Of a DNA stretch of 6,326 nucleotides, positions 1 to 6,249 are shown in pieces. How positions within the stretch are numbered: the stretch's first letter is position 1; each line of letters opens with the position of its first letter. Position numbers and translations under genes: made by a program. This DNA is from Gammaproteobacteria bacterium (GTDB taxonomy: Bacteria; Pseudomonadota; Gammaproteobacteria; Burkholderiales; Thiobacillaceae): positions 1 through 6,326 of the forward strand of contig JAHJNP010000251.1 of NCBI GenBank assembly GCA_018820745.1. Direction: 5' to 3'. The notes beneath the pieces were generated by a model that was not told the origin of the DNA, searched no databases, and saw nothing but the letters and a program-made list of their open reading frames with translations.

Positions 1-1897
1 CATCGACCTTCAGCCGCGTGCTCTCGTCATTGACGAAGTTGTCGCGGATGCCATGGGTGTGCGGCCAGGTGCCGGTCAGCATCGAGATGAGGCTGGGGGC
101 GGTACGCGCGCATGGCACGTAGCAGTTGGCAAACAGGGCACCGTTCGCGGCCAGCGCATCGATGTTCGGTGTCAGCACGCGATGGTAGCCCAGCGCGCCC
201 AAGCGGTCGGCACGCAGCGTGTCGGAGCCGATCATCAGGATGTTGGGCGGCGCATCGGCGGCGCGCACCGGCTGTCTACGCGGCGCGCGTGCTTGCGGCT
301 GCCAGCCTGTCCAGGTGATCGTCCCCGCAAAAAATAGTGTGGCCGCCCACAACGCCATCAGGTCGCCGATACGCCCCTCCTTCGACAACTGCCAGCTGGC
401 GGCCACCAACAGCAGTCCGACCAGGCCCATGCCCCCCCATTGCAGGGCCGTGATGAAGGCCGGGGTCGTCCACTGCCAGAGTCTGTACAGCCGGCTCATG
501 CGGTAGTGCATCGATGCCACCAGCAACCCTGGATTGAAGCGCAGCTTGCGGATGAATTGCAGCGAGAACGCAGCCAGCACGCCCAGGATGGCGGCAATGA
601 AGGCCAAGCCCGCCGACCACTGCGCGCCGAGCACGGTGTTGAGCATGAAGTACAGCAATACACCCGCGCCGCCGGTGAACAGCATCAGCGCGAACGCCCA
701 GGCGGTCAGGCGTGCCAGTGCAAACAGGGTGTAGCGCCGGTAATGGGTGAGCACTTCCTCGCGCATGCGCGGCCCGGTCTGGGAAAAATCGAGCAGGGAT
801 TTGGCGAGCAACGCTGTTGCCCCCACGCCTGCGACGCCCATCGCGGGCAGGATGCCGGCCCAGCGCGCGTCGCCGGAGACAATCCAGGCGATGAGGCCGC
901 TGGCGCCGGTGAGCAGTGCCAGGGCTTCAACGCCCAGCATGCCGCGGTCTGGGGGCAGGGTGAGCCCCCGTCCACGGAAACCTGATTCGCGGCGACCTTG
1001 AACCTCGCCCAATGCAGCGGCTGTTCGCATCCAGTAGAAGCGGCACTTGGCCCATGACAGGCTGAACAGGCTGTGAAAACCATATTCAGCAAGTTTGCGC
1101 CACATGAAAAGCGGCACCCGGCCGTTGCCGTGAATGCGCGACGTGGAGCGGGTGCGCTGATAGCTTTTCTTCAGCAGATAACCAAGTCGGAGTCGCTCGT
1201 TGTCGACGTAATGGTGCTGCACCATGTCCGGGGTGTATTGGCATCGTACGCCGCGATTCATGGCGCGAAGCACATATTCGCTGTCCTCGCCGCCGCCCAG
1301 GTCATGTCCGTGCGGGCCCAGTTCGGTGGAGAACTCCCCGGCAAGTTTGAATACGTGGCGCCTTACCACCAGATTCCCCCCCCCCGGGATGGGGCCTTCC
1401 TCGGGGGTGATCGTCTTGGGCTGGTCCGCTTGGTCGTAGCGTGGAATAGGGAGCGGATAAATCCGGTAGGGCCCATTGTCATGCACCCATTCGGGCTCGC
1501 TGCCGTCCCAGTCGGGCAGGATGCGGCCGCAATATAGTCCTGCATCTGGCCAGGTTTGCGCTGCCTGTTCGATGGCGACCAGATAGTTTTCATCGACTCG
1601 GTGATCGTCATCGACAAACGCGGTGAGTTCGGTGTCGATTTCGGGTATGGCGCGATTCAGCGCATGTGACTTGCCGGGGGTGGGCACTTCGATCAGCCGT
1701 AACGGTAGCCAGCCTTGAGTGTCCTGCTGTGCCTGATAGGCCTCCATCCGGGCAGTCGTGTCGTCAGTGCAGGCATTGGCGGCCACCAGAATTTGCACCG
1801 GCATGGAAGGACGCTTTGCCGCATTGAGCGAGGCCATCACCCGCTCCAGCAGATCGGCCCGGTTGTGGGTGCAGATGAGGATGGTGAGGTTCATCAT
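1..1897 (-). CDS. Family 2 glycosyltransferase fused to membrane region and sulfatase-fold domain (partial, C-terminus off window)
   Basis: One uninterrupted frame of 632 codons runs off the left edge. Residues 3-235 are a GT-A glycosyltransferase: ILICTHNR near 6-13, the metal-binding FVDDDH with D96-D98, a Gly-rich IPGGGN (170-175) and a GEDSEY motif (E204-D205) expected to hold the catalytic base. About six hydrophobic segments follow (roughly 323-341, 346-365, 391-417, 427-449, 479-502, 510-532). From about 550 a sulfatase/alkaline-phosphatase fold begins: PPNILMIGSDTLRADRLG (metal residue D559) and T599-A-P-S-L before SMLTG. T599 sits where sulfatases have the Cys/Ser that becomes formylglycine, so a Thr nucleophile is inferred, as in phosphoethanolamine or phosphoglycerol transferases; a classical sulfatase is unlikely. 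The remaining metal ligands lie outside the window. The start is ATG at 1895-1897; a second ATG follows directly, there is no clear Shine-Dalgarno, and an in-frame stop lies upstream at 1940-1942. Likely role: adding a sugar to, and modifying, a surface glycan or its lipid-linked precursor. Substrates are unknown. Confidence 0.88.
   Translation of the reverse strand, partial: MMNLTILICTHNRADLLERVMASLNAAKRPSMPVQILVAANACTDDTTARMEAYQAQQDTQGWLPLRLIEVPTPGKSHALNRAIPEIDTELTAFVDDDHRVDENYLVAIEQAAQTWPDAGLYCGRILPDWDGSEPEWVHDNGPYRIYPLPIPRYDQADQPKTITPEEGPIPGGGNLVVRRHVFKLAGEFSTELGPHGHDLGGGEDSEYVLRAMNRGVRCQYTPDMVQHHYVDNERLRLGYLLKKSYQRTRSTSRIHGNGRVPLFMWRKLAEYGFHSLFSLSWAKCRFYWMRTAAALGEVQGRRESGFRGRGLTLPPDRGMLGVEALALLTGASGLIAWIVSGDARWAGILPAMGVAGVGATALLAKSLLDFSQTGPRMREEVLTHYRRYTLFALARLTAWAFALMLFTGGAGVLLYFMLNTVLGAQWSAGLAFIAAILGVLAAFSLQFIRKLRFNPGLLVASMHYRMSRLYRLWQWTTPAFITALQWGGMGLVGLLLVAASWQLSKEGRIGDLMALWAATLFFAGTITWTGWQPQARAPRRQPVRAADAPPNILMIGSDTLRADRLGALGYHRVLTPNIDALAANGALFANCYVPCARTAPSLISMLTGTWPHTHGIRDNFVNDESTRLKVD
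1376..1385 (-). repeat. Homopolymer run of ten C (G10 on coding strand) inside glycosyltransferase domain
   Basis: Ten consecutive C on the plus strand encode the end of Pro171 and Gly172-Gly174 of the fusion protein, and the full-length frame requires exactly this count modulo three. With nine G the coding strand reads GGA ATC TGG TGG TAA and stops at 1363-1365. With eleven G translation stops at 1302-1304. Either slip removes the ED motif, the membrane helices and the sulfatase-fold domain. Tracts of this kind act as on/off phase-variation switches in surface-glycan genes of several bacteria; here that is inference from the sequence alone. Confidence 0.6.
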
Positions 1898-2091
1898 TAA
1901 CTGACTTTGGTTGTAGCCAGAATATGATCGAACAAAGCATTATTGTGTTGCATCTTGGTGGGGCAGCGTGATGGTAGGCCTGGACAACTTTTGGACTTTT
2001 GATGTGGGAGTTTGATACCCATAACACCAGTGCTCCAACCCCTGTGCCTTTGTAAATAACGGTCGACAATACCCAATGCAAAGCTGATCAT
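1897..2091 (-). CDS. Possible small coupled ORF, 64 residues, function unknown
   Basis: This frame fills what would otherwise be the only sizeable gap in the operon. Its ATG (2089-2091) overlaps the stop of the upstream glycosyltransferase as ATGA, and its TAA (1897-1899) shares one base with the ATG of the fusion gene as TAATG. The protein begins MISFALGIVDRYLQRHRGW and is basic and mostly polar, with a few Cys and His; I recognise no family, signal peptide or membrane helix. Against it: no Shine-Dalgarno sequence, base composition clearly more A/T-rich than the neighbours, and codon choice unlike theirs. It could instead be an untranslated spacer or a decayed gene remnant. If it is translated, its likeliest role is to deliver ribosomes to the fusion gene, which also lacks a Shine-Dalgarno sequence. 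Confidence 0.3.
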   Translation of the reverse strand: MISFALGIVDRYLQRHRGWSTGVMGIKLPHQKSKSCPGLPSRCPTKMQHNNALFDHILATTKVS

Positions 2092-3143
2092 GATTGTTTC
2101 GATGCAGGCATCTCTACCAAGCCGACCCGACCATGCAATGGGTCCTTCTTGGACATGAGTTGACGAAGTTTTTCCAACTCCACTGGTTCTGGGTGAATTC
2201 CTCTGCTGTCTAGCCACCAGCGGCCGTAGTGGCCGCCCAACCACTGAGCCCAGCTCATGAGTTGGCGGATGTTGGCGTCGATCGTGGCCTCACGATTTCG
2301 GCCAAAAAGTAGGCCAAGGTTGAGTGTGATGAGGTGGATTGCCTTGATGGCACTGCCCCGCACTTTCCACCACATCTGCCGTGGATTGAATGGTCGCTTG
2401 TTCGCTTTATACAGCGCCGGGTATTTCATCCGCATCAGATTCCAGCCGATACCCATGCGGAAGCGCTGATGCAGAAGCGCACGCAGCGAGGGTTCGCCCG
2501 GTTCCCACATCAAGGCCGAGCGGTTGAACACCAGCGTGTAGTCGGTGAGCACGAACATGCGATAGCAGATTTCCACATCCGCGGCCTTGACGAAGCTTTC
2601 CTCAAAGCCGCCGATTTCATCGAACACGCGCTTGCGGAAGGAGGCATTGGCGCCGTCTGCGAAGGGCATGAAGGGCAGACGGGTGCGATTGAGCGCCAGC
2701 AGCGGCGACATATAGTTGCTGCGTTCCTGGAAGTCGATCACCGCACCATCCGTTGCGCGCAGCAGCTTGATTTCCCCCGCCACGCAGCCCGCTTCCGGGT
2801 GATCTGCGAAGGTCTCGACTACGGCACGAATCCAGTAGGGTTCGGCGCGACACGACAAATCGGTGGTTAGAATTAATTCGCCTCGGGCCGTCTTGATGCC
2901 TGTATTCAGTGCCCGGGCACGGCCTTTTTCCTCGCGTTTCAGCGCGATCATGCCGGCGGTACGAGCGCGCTCGAAGGTGTCGTCGGACGAGCCGTTATCC
3001 ACCACGATGATCTCGAAACGGTCGGCCGGATAATCTTGCTGCCGCATGGCCTCGGCAAAGCTTTGCACGTCTTCGGCGCAATTCAGCGCGGGCACAATGA
3101 CGCTGACAAAGGGCAGGGTGGAGGAGGAAGCAGTATCAGCCAT
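2088..3143 (-). CDS. Family 2 glycosyltransferase
   Basis: A 351-residue GT-A fold enzyme expected to move a sugar from a nucleotide-sugar donor to a growing glycan at the cytoplasmic side of the membrane. Seen: FVSVIVPALN (12-21), IVVDNGSSDD (46-55) of the nucleotide-binding part, GRARALNTGI (74-83), DGANASFRK (163-171), AADVEICYRM (187-196) at the usual ED motif, and QRFRMGIG (226-233), like the Q/R-x-x-R-W region of processive relatives. The usual DxD is D95-L-S97, so its second Asp is missing. There is no signal peptide; one hydrophobic stretch (HLITLNLGLLFG) lies late and the C-terminus is basic and amphipathic, suggesting peripheral membrane attachment. I chose ATG 3141-3143, which overlaps the deacetylase stop by eight bases (ATGGCTGA). 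The frame stays open a further 45 codons upstream, but that stretch is low-complexity Ser/Thr/Ala inside the deacetylase gene. Donor and acceptor are unknown. Confidence 0.9.
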   Translation of the reverse strand: MADTASSSTLPFVSVIVPALNCAEDVQSFAEAMRQQDYPADRFEIIVVDNGSSDDTFERARTAGMIALKREEKGRARALNTGIKTARGELILTTDLSCRAEPYWIRAVVETFADHPEAGCVAGEIKLLRATDGAVIDFQERSNYMSPLLALNRTRLPFMPFADGANASFRKRVFDEIGGFEESFVKAADVEICYRMFVLTDYTLVFNRSALMWEPGEPSLRALLHQRFRMGIGWNLMRMKYPALYKANKRPFNPRQMWWKVRGSAIKAIHLITLNLGLLFGRNREATIDANIRQLMSWAQWLGGHYGRWWLDSRGIHPEPVELEKLRQLMSKKDPLHGRVGLVEMPASKQS

Positions 3144-3909
3144 GGAAGCGGGTCGCAATACGGTTGAGGTAGTAGCGGGTAAGATCGACACGGGTGACGC
3201 GATTTGCGCCGAACTGCAGCTTGCGACGGAAATTCGAGAGCGTGTCGCTGCCGTAGACGTCGATGCGGCGTAGTGCAAAGAGGTCGGCGTGATGCCCGTT
3301 GAAACCTGACTCGGTAGAGCAGGCGGCTACAAAGCCAGCATTCGCAACAGCCCGGCGTTCACGTTCGCCCTGCGCTCCGTTTGGGTACGCAAATAGCGTT
3401 ACGTCAGTGCCAATTGCCTCACTCAGGATGTGACGGGCATCGAGCGTCTCTTTCATCAGATCGGAGTCGGACGTCGTGGTCAATGGTGTGTGACTGAGTG
3501 CATGGCAGCCGATGGTCACGCCATCAGCCTGTACCGCACGCAGATCCCCAGCATCCATCAGCCGGCGTTCGGGCCAGCCCTTGGCCTGCATCCAGGAATT
3601 GGTGTGGCCTAGTTTGCCTGCCACTGCAAACAAGGTGGCCGGAATTCTAAATTCCGTGAGCACCGGCAGTGCATTGCGCTGGAAGCACTCGAACCCATCA
3701 TCGAAGGTGACGGCGACGCTGTTCTGCGGAGTGACCTTCTCGCTCTTGAGCGAATCAACCAGTTGTGACAACGGAATCGGGTTGAGACCGGCGTACGACA
3801 GATAAGCCATCTGCTCACGAAAGGCTGCGGGCGTCACGCAATAACGCGCCTCGGTCGCGCTGCGTGGTGTGTCGATGGCGTGATACATCAGGATCAGCGC
3901 GCGGCTCAT
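3136..3909 (-). CDS. NodB-type polysaccharide deacetylase family protein (carbohydrate esterase 4)
   Basis: A 257-residue protein of the NodB homology fold, metal-dependent enzymes that remove acetyl groups from N-acetylated sugars. Seen: ALILMYHAI at the N-terminus; VAVTFDDGF with the paired Asp at 70-71 (catalytic base and metal ligand); H136-A-L-S-H140, the HxxxH metal-binding motif; and LFAYPNG (172-178), the substrate-groove motif usually written FAYPYG. The length is normal for a single-domain member. No signal peptide or membrane helix is visible, so it probably acts in the cytoplasm on a nucleotide-linked or lipid-linked sugar rather than on exported polymer. The start is ATG 3907-3909, which overlaps the upstream stop as ATGA and has a GGA about six bases before it; a GTG three codons upstream (3916-3918) is the alternative. 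The stop overlaps the next glycosyltransferase start, which implies coupled expression. The exact sugar is unknown. Confidence 0.9.
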   Translation of the reverse strand: MSRALILMYHAIDTPRSATEARYCVTPAAFREQMAYLSYAGLNPIPLSQLVDSLKSEKVTPQNSVAVTFDDGFECFQRNALPVLTEFRIPATLFAVAGKLGHTNSWMQAKGWPERRLMDAGDLRAVQADGVTIGCHALSHTPLTTTSDSDLMKETLDARHILSEAIGTDVTLFAYPNGAQGERERRAVANAGFVAACSTESGFNGHHADLFALRRIDVYGSDTLSNFRRKLQFGANRVTRVDLTRYYLNRIATRFHG

Positions 3910-5186
3910 TTCGTCCACTCGCTGACATCAACGACATACATCTGGCGGCTGCCCTCATGCACCGAATCAATGCATACTTGGCAACCATCACGGCTCCAGC
4001 GGGGGTGTAGGTCGCAGCGGATCTCCCCCCACCATTTGGATTTCGGCGAGTAGGCACGGGCAATATCGATGCGCTTGCCTTCCGGCCAACTTACCAGCAT
4101 CAGCGTGCGCATATCATGGGGGTCTGGATAAGTATCGTTCAGCACCCAGCGGCGGTCGGGCGAGAAGGTGTCGTGGCCATCCTCGGTGAGTACGCCCTCA
4201 CCGAAAGCCTGGTAACTGCCGTCCCGCACATCCACCAGCAGGAAGCGTTCACCCCCTTCCTTGCGGCGCGCCCATACCAGCAGATGATCCTCGTCCTGCC
4301 AGTCGTAGTGCGAGATGCGGCCAGCGTCGAGCGCGCAGGCGAGTTCGCTTCCGTCCCGGCGCGACACATAAAGACGCACCCCCCAGCCCTTCTCCCCCTC
4401 ACGCCACAGGTGGAAGAAGGCGATGCGCGTGCCCTGCGGGCTAGCCTGGATATGGTTCAGCCAATGGAACTGGCCGGCCATTGCGGGCGTCGGGTTAAGC
4501 CTCGCAAGTTGATCGATGCTGACGATCAGCGTGCTGTTGTCGCTGACGAGATCGATGGCATGGATTCCATCATCGTCCGGATGTGCGACATCGGCCCATG
4601 GATCGACAATGCCCGCGTAACCGTATCCTGGACGATGGGTTGCCAGTCTGGCGAAATTGAGGCTCCAGGCAGTCTTGCCATCCGGCGACAGGGTGTAGAT
4701 CGGACGATCGTAGACGCGCTGCTCGCGGCCAGTCGTGTCGCGGACCACACCCACGAGCCGGCCTTCACGGCGGTCATTGTGAACAAGGAGGTGTTCCGGA
4801 TCAGCAGGGTGCCAGGCCAGCATGGCACCCTGCTGCCAGTTCCAGGACAGGGTTTCGCCGAGCGGCTCGAAACGATTGTCGGCAAGATGAACGATACCGA
4901 CACGCAGGCGATCATCCGGCGCGGGTGGGCGGTCGTTAAAATCGGCCTCATGGGCCAGAAGCAGGGTCTGCGAGGCATTCCACGGCGATTTTTCGTAGTA
5001 GCCGAAGAAGTGGTGCTTCGGCCCGCTTGTGACGGGGCGAAGCCGCTCGCGCGTACTGCCGTAGTACAGCCAGCGGTAGAGCGCCGGCCGGTTGTTACGC
5101 ACTTGTCCTTCCACCCAGTTTTCCAGCTTCTGCCGCAGTCTCCAAGGCAGGCCGGGCATAGTCATGATCGATTGGTAGGGGGTCAT
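3906..5186 (-). CDS. Beta-propeller protein, distantly oligogalacturonide lyase/TolB-like, function unknown
   Basis: A 426-residue protein with repeated four-strand blade patterns: WNASQTLLLAHEADF (69-83), LAWHPADPEHLLVHNDRREG (123-142), IYTLSPDGKTAWSLNFARL (163-181), HIQASPQGTRIAFFHLW (245-261), DTFSPDRRWVLNDTYPDP (339-356) and DLHPRWSRDGCQVCIDSVHE (392-411). The SPDG-type turns are characteristic of TolB-like and oligogalacturonide lyase propellers. Conserved-looking His residues (H58-H59, H126, H241, H245, H338, H394) at blade starts would suit a metal-bound active site in the lyase family, but I cannot align them with certainty. No signal peptide is present; the first 50 residues are helical and basic, so a cytoplasmic location is likely. 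The start ATG 5184-5186 overlaps the upstream stop as ATGA; ATG codons at residues 8 and 10 are less likely alternatives. It sits between a glycosyltransferase and a deacetylase, so a role in the same glycan pathway (lyase, epimerase-like enzyme or assembly scaffold) is inferred, not shown. Confidence 0.82.
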   Translation of the reverse strand: MTPYQSIMTMPGLPWRLRQKLENWVEGQVRNNRPALYRWLYYGSTRERLRPVTSGPKHHFFGYYEKSPWNASQTLLLAHEADFNDRPPAPDDRLRVGIVHLADNRFEPLGETLSWNWQQGAMLAWHPADPEHLLVHNDRREGRLVGVVRDTTGREQRVYDRPIYTLSPDGKTAWSLNFARLATHRPGYGYAGIVDPWADVAHPDDDGIHAIDLVSDNSTLIVSIDQLARLNPTPAMAGQFHWLNHIQASPQGTRIAFFHLWREGEKGWGVRLYVSRRDGSELACALDAGRISHYDWQDEDHLLVWARRKEGGERFLLVDVRDGSYQAFGEGVLTEDGHDTFSPDRRWVLNDTYPDPHDMRTLMLVSWPEGKRIDIARAYSPKSKWWGEIRCDLHPRWSRDGCQVCIDSVHEGSRQMYVVDVSEWTK

Positions 5187-6154
5187 CGTTTGCTTAGGGT
5201 CTGAATCAGCTTCACGTAGGCTCGCTCCGGCAGCAGTGCGGGCAGCAGATACCTCAGGTCAGAAAGATTCCAGCCGCCGTTGCGTAGCGCCTTGCGAAAA
5301 ACATGCCAGGCGGTGACAAGATCACGCCGCCAGTAGGCTTGGTAGCCGCGCTTGAGGTAAGCGCCGTCGATGAGTTGCTTCAGCTTGGTCGCACCAAAGT
5401 GGGCCACAAGTTCAGGGTGGGTGGCCACGAACTTCTGCTTTACCTGCCTGGTGTTTTCTGCCTGGACCCACTGCTTGGAAGTGATCTGTCCGCTGACCTT
5501 GTGGCGATAGAACGCCATCACCTCCGGAACCAGCACGATGCGGTTGGCTACGCCGATCCGAAGCCACAGGTCGTAATCCATGCAGGTGCGCCAGTGGGTG
5601 TCGAAGCCGCCGACCGCAGCGAGCGTATCGCTGCGCGTCAGCGCGGCGTGGATCGGCCAGGGCGATGCCGCGCGCAAAAATTGCTCGGCCTTGTCACCCT
5701 GCTCGTAATCCGGTGGGATAAAGGGATCGTTGCTGCGGTCGACCGCGCCGACATTCTGCCAGCCGCAATAAGCCAGGATGGCATTGGATTGGATCAATGC
5801 AGCGTGGAGTTTTTCCAGGCAGTCTGTCGTCCACCAGTAGTCGGCGTCGAGAAAGGCGATGTACTCGCCACGGGCGTGCTGCATGCCAAGATTTCGCGCC
5901 GTGTAGGGGCCAAGGTTTTGTTGCTTAAAAAGCGTGATGCGCCCCGGATGCGCCTGCATCAGTTTTTTGGCGATCTCAATGCTGTGATCAGTGGAGCCGT
6001 CGTCGACGAGAATTAGTTCCACATCGGAATAGCTTTGGCTCATCACGCTGCTCACTGCCTCATCAAGATAAGGCTCAGCGTTGAAGCAAGGCATGATGAC
6101 TGAGATCAAGTGTCGAGATTGAGTGTTTGCGGAAGTCGCTTTAATCATGAACAC
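5183..6154 (-). CDS. Family 2 glycosyltransferase, first gene of the operon
   Basis: A 323-residue GT-A fold glycosyltransferase, likely cytoplasmic or loosely membrane-attached. Seen in order: ISVIMPCFNAEPYLDEAV (17-34), LILVDDGSTD (47-56) for nucleotide binding, NLGPYTARNLG (80-90), the metal-binding AFLDADYWW with D103-A-D105, VGGFD (181-185) and CMDYDLWLRIG (191-201) at the catalytic-base region. All canonical motifs are intact, so it is probably active. The basic C-terminal tail (YWRRDLVTAWHVFRKAL) is typical of such enzymes in polysaccharide clusters and has no clear membrane helix. The start is ambiguous: GTG 6152-6154 has GAG five bases upstream (6160-6162), while ATG 6146-6148, two codons later, has the same GAG at a less favourable eleven bases. 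The stop overlaps the propeller start as ATGA. The gene is preceded by an A/T-rich non-coding leader and so looks like the first gene of the transcript. Donor and acceptor are unknown. Confidence 0.92.
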   Translation of the reverse strand: MFMIKATSANTQSRHLISVIMPCFNAEPYLDEAVSSVMSQSYSDVELILVDDGSTDHSIEIAKKLMQAHPGRITLFKQQNLGPYTARNLGMQHARGEYIAFLDADYWWTTDCLEKLHAALIQSNAILAYCGWQNVGAVDRSNDPFIPPDYEQGDKAEQFLRAASPWPIHAALTRSDTLAAVGGFDTHWRTCMDYDLWLRIGVANRIVLVPEVMAFYRHKVSGQITSKQWVQAENTRQVKQKFVATHPELVAHFGATKLKQLIDGAYLKRGYQAYWRRDLVTAWHVFRKALRNGGWNLSDLRYLLPALLPERAYVKLIQTLSKR

Positions 6155-6194
6155 GGATTCTCGGGGGGATACGCAAGAATAGGCGCGGTGGTCC

Positions 6195-6223
6195 CATATA
6201 TTTTTCTATAAATGATTTTGAAA
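6195..6223 (-). promoter_or_regulatory. Possible sigma70-type promoter
   Basis: On the minus strand a TTTCAA element (6218-6223) is followed after exactly 17 bases by TATATG (6195-6200). The -10 element matches four of six consensus bases, but the -35 element matches only three. The A/T-rich spacer, and a position about 40 bases before the first gene's start, fit a promoter for the glycosyltransferase operon. No second convincing promoter was found inside the gene chain. Confidence 0.35.
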
Positions 6224-6249
6224 TTGGCGGGTTTGCCGCAATTGGCAGG
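6223..6249. repeat. Short direct repeat next to the possible promoter
   Basis: ATTGGCGGG (6223-6231) and ATTGGCAGG (6241-6249) agree at eight of nine positions with an 18-base period. They lie just upstream of the possible -35 element in the operon's reading direction, where an activator would bind. Nine-base repeats can occur by chance, so a regulatory role is only suggested. Confidence 0.25.

Noticed and set aside
276..1092. Two minus-strand frames (276-620 and 706-1092) and plus-strand frames such as 440-985 in the left part of the window
   Set aside because: The true coding frame here is the uninterrupted 632-codon fusion gene that leaves the window without a stop; these frames are out of phase with it and have no domain content.
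1764..2081. Minus-strand frame of 105 codons across the gap before the fusion gene
   Set aside because: It overlaps the start of the fusion gene by more than 130 bases out of frame and has no overlap junction or recognisable content.
1898..2087. Internal promoter before the fusion gene
   Set aside because: I found only poor -35/-10 combinations here (for example TTGCAT followed by TTATTT), no better than chance in A/T-rich sequence.
3144..3278. Earlier start for the second glycosyltransferase, adding 45 residues
   Set aside because: The added stretch is Ser/Thr/Ala-rich, lies inside the deacetylase gene and precedes the normal glycosyltransferase start; ATG 3141-3143 with the eight-base overlap is the better choice.
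3910..3918. GTG start for the deacetylase, three codons upstream
   Set aside because: The ATG at 3907-3909 forms an ATGA overlap like other junctions in this operon and has a GGA at a suitable distance.
4116..5204. Plus-strand open frame of 362 codons opposite the propeller gene
   Set aside because: It lies entirely antisense to a gene with clear blade motifs and overlap junctions, and its translation shows no recognisable domain; long antisense frames are common in GC-rich genes.
5303..6016. Plus-strand open frame of 237 codons opposite the first glycosyltransferase
   Set aside because: It is a shadow of an intact glycosyltransferase with all canonical motifs; the antisense product resembles nothing.
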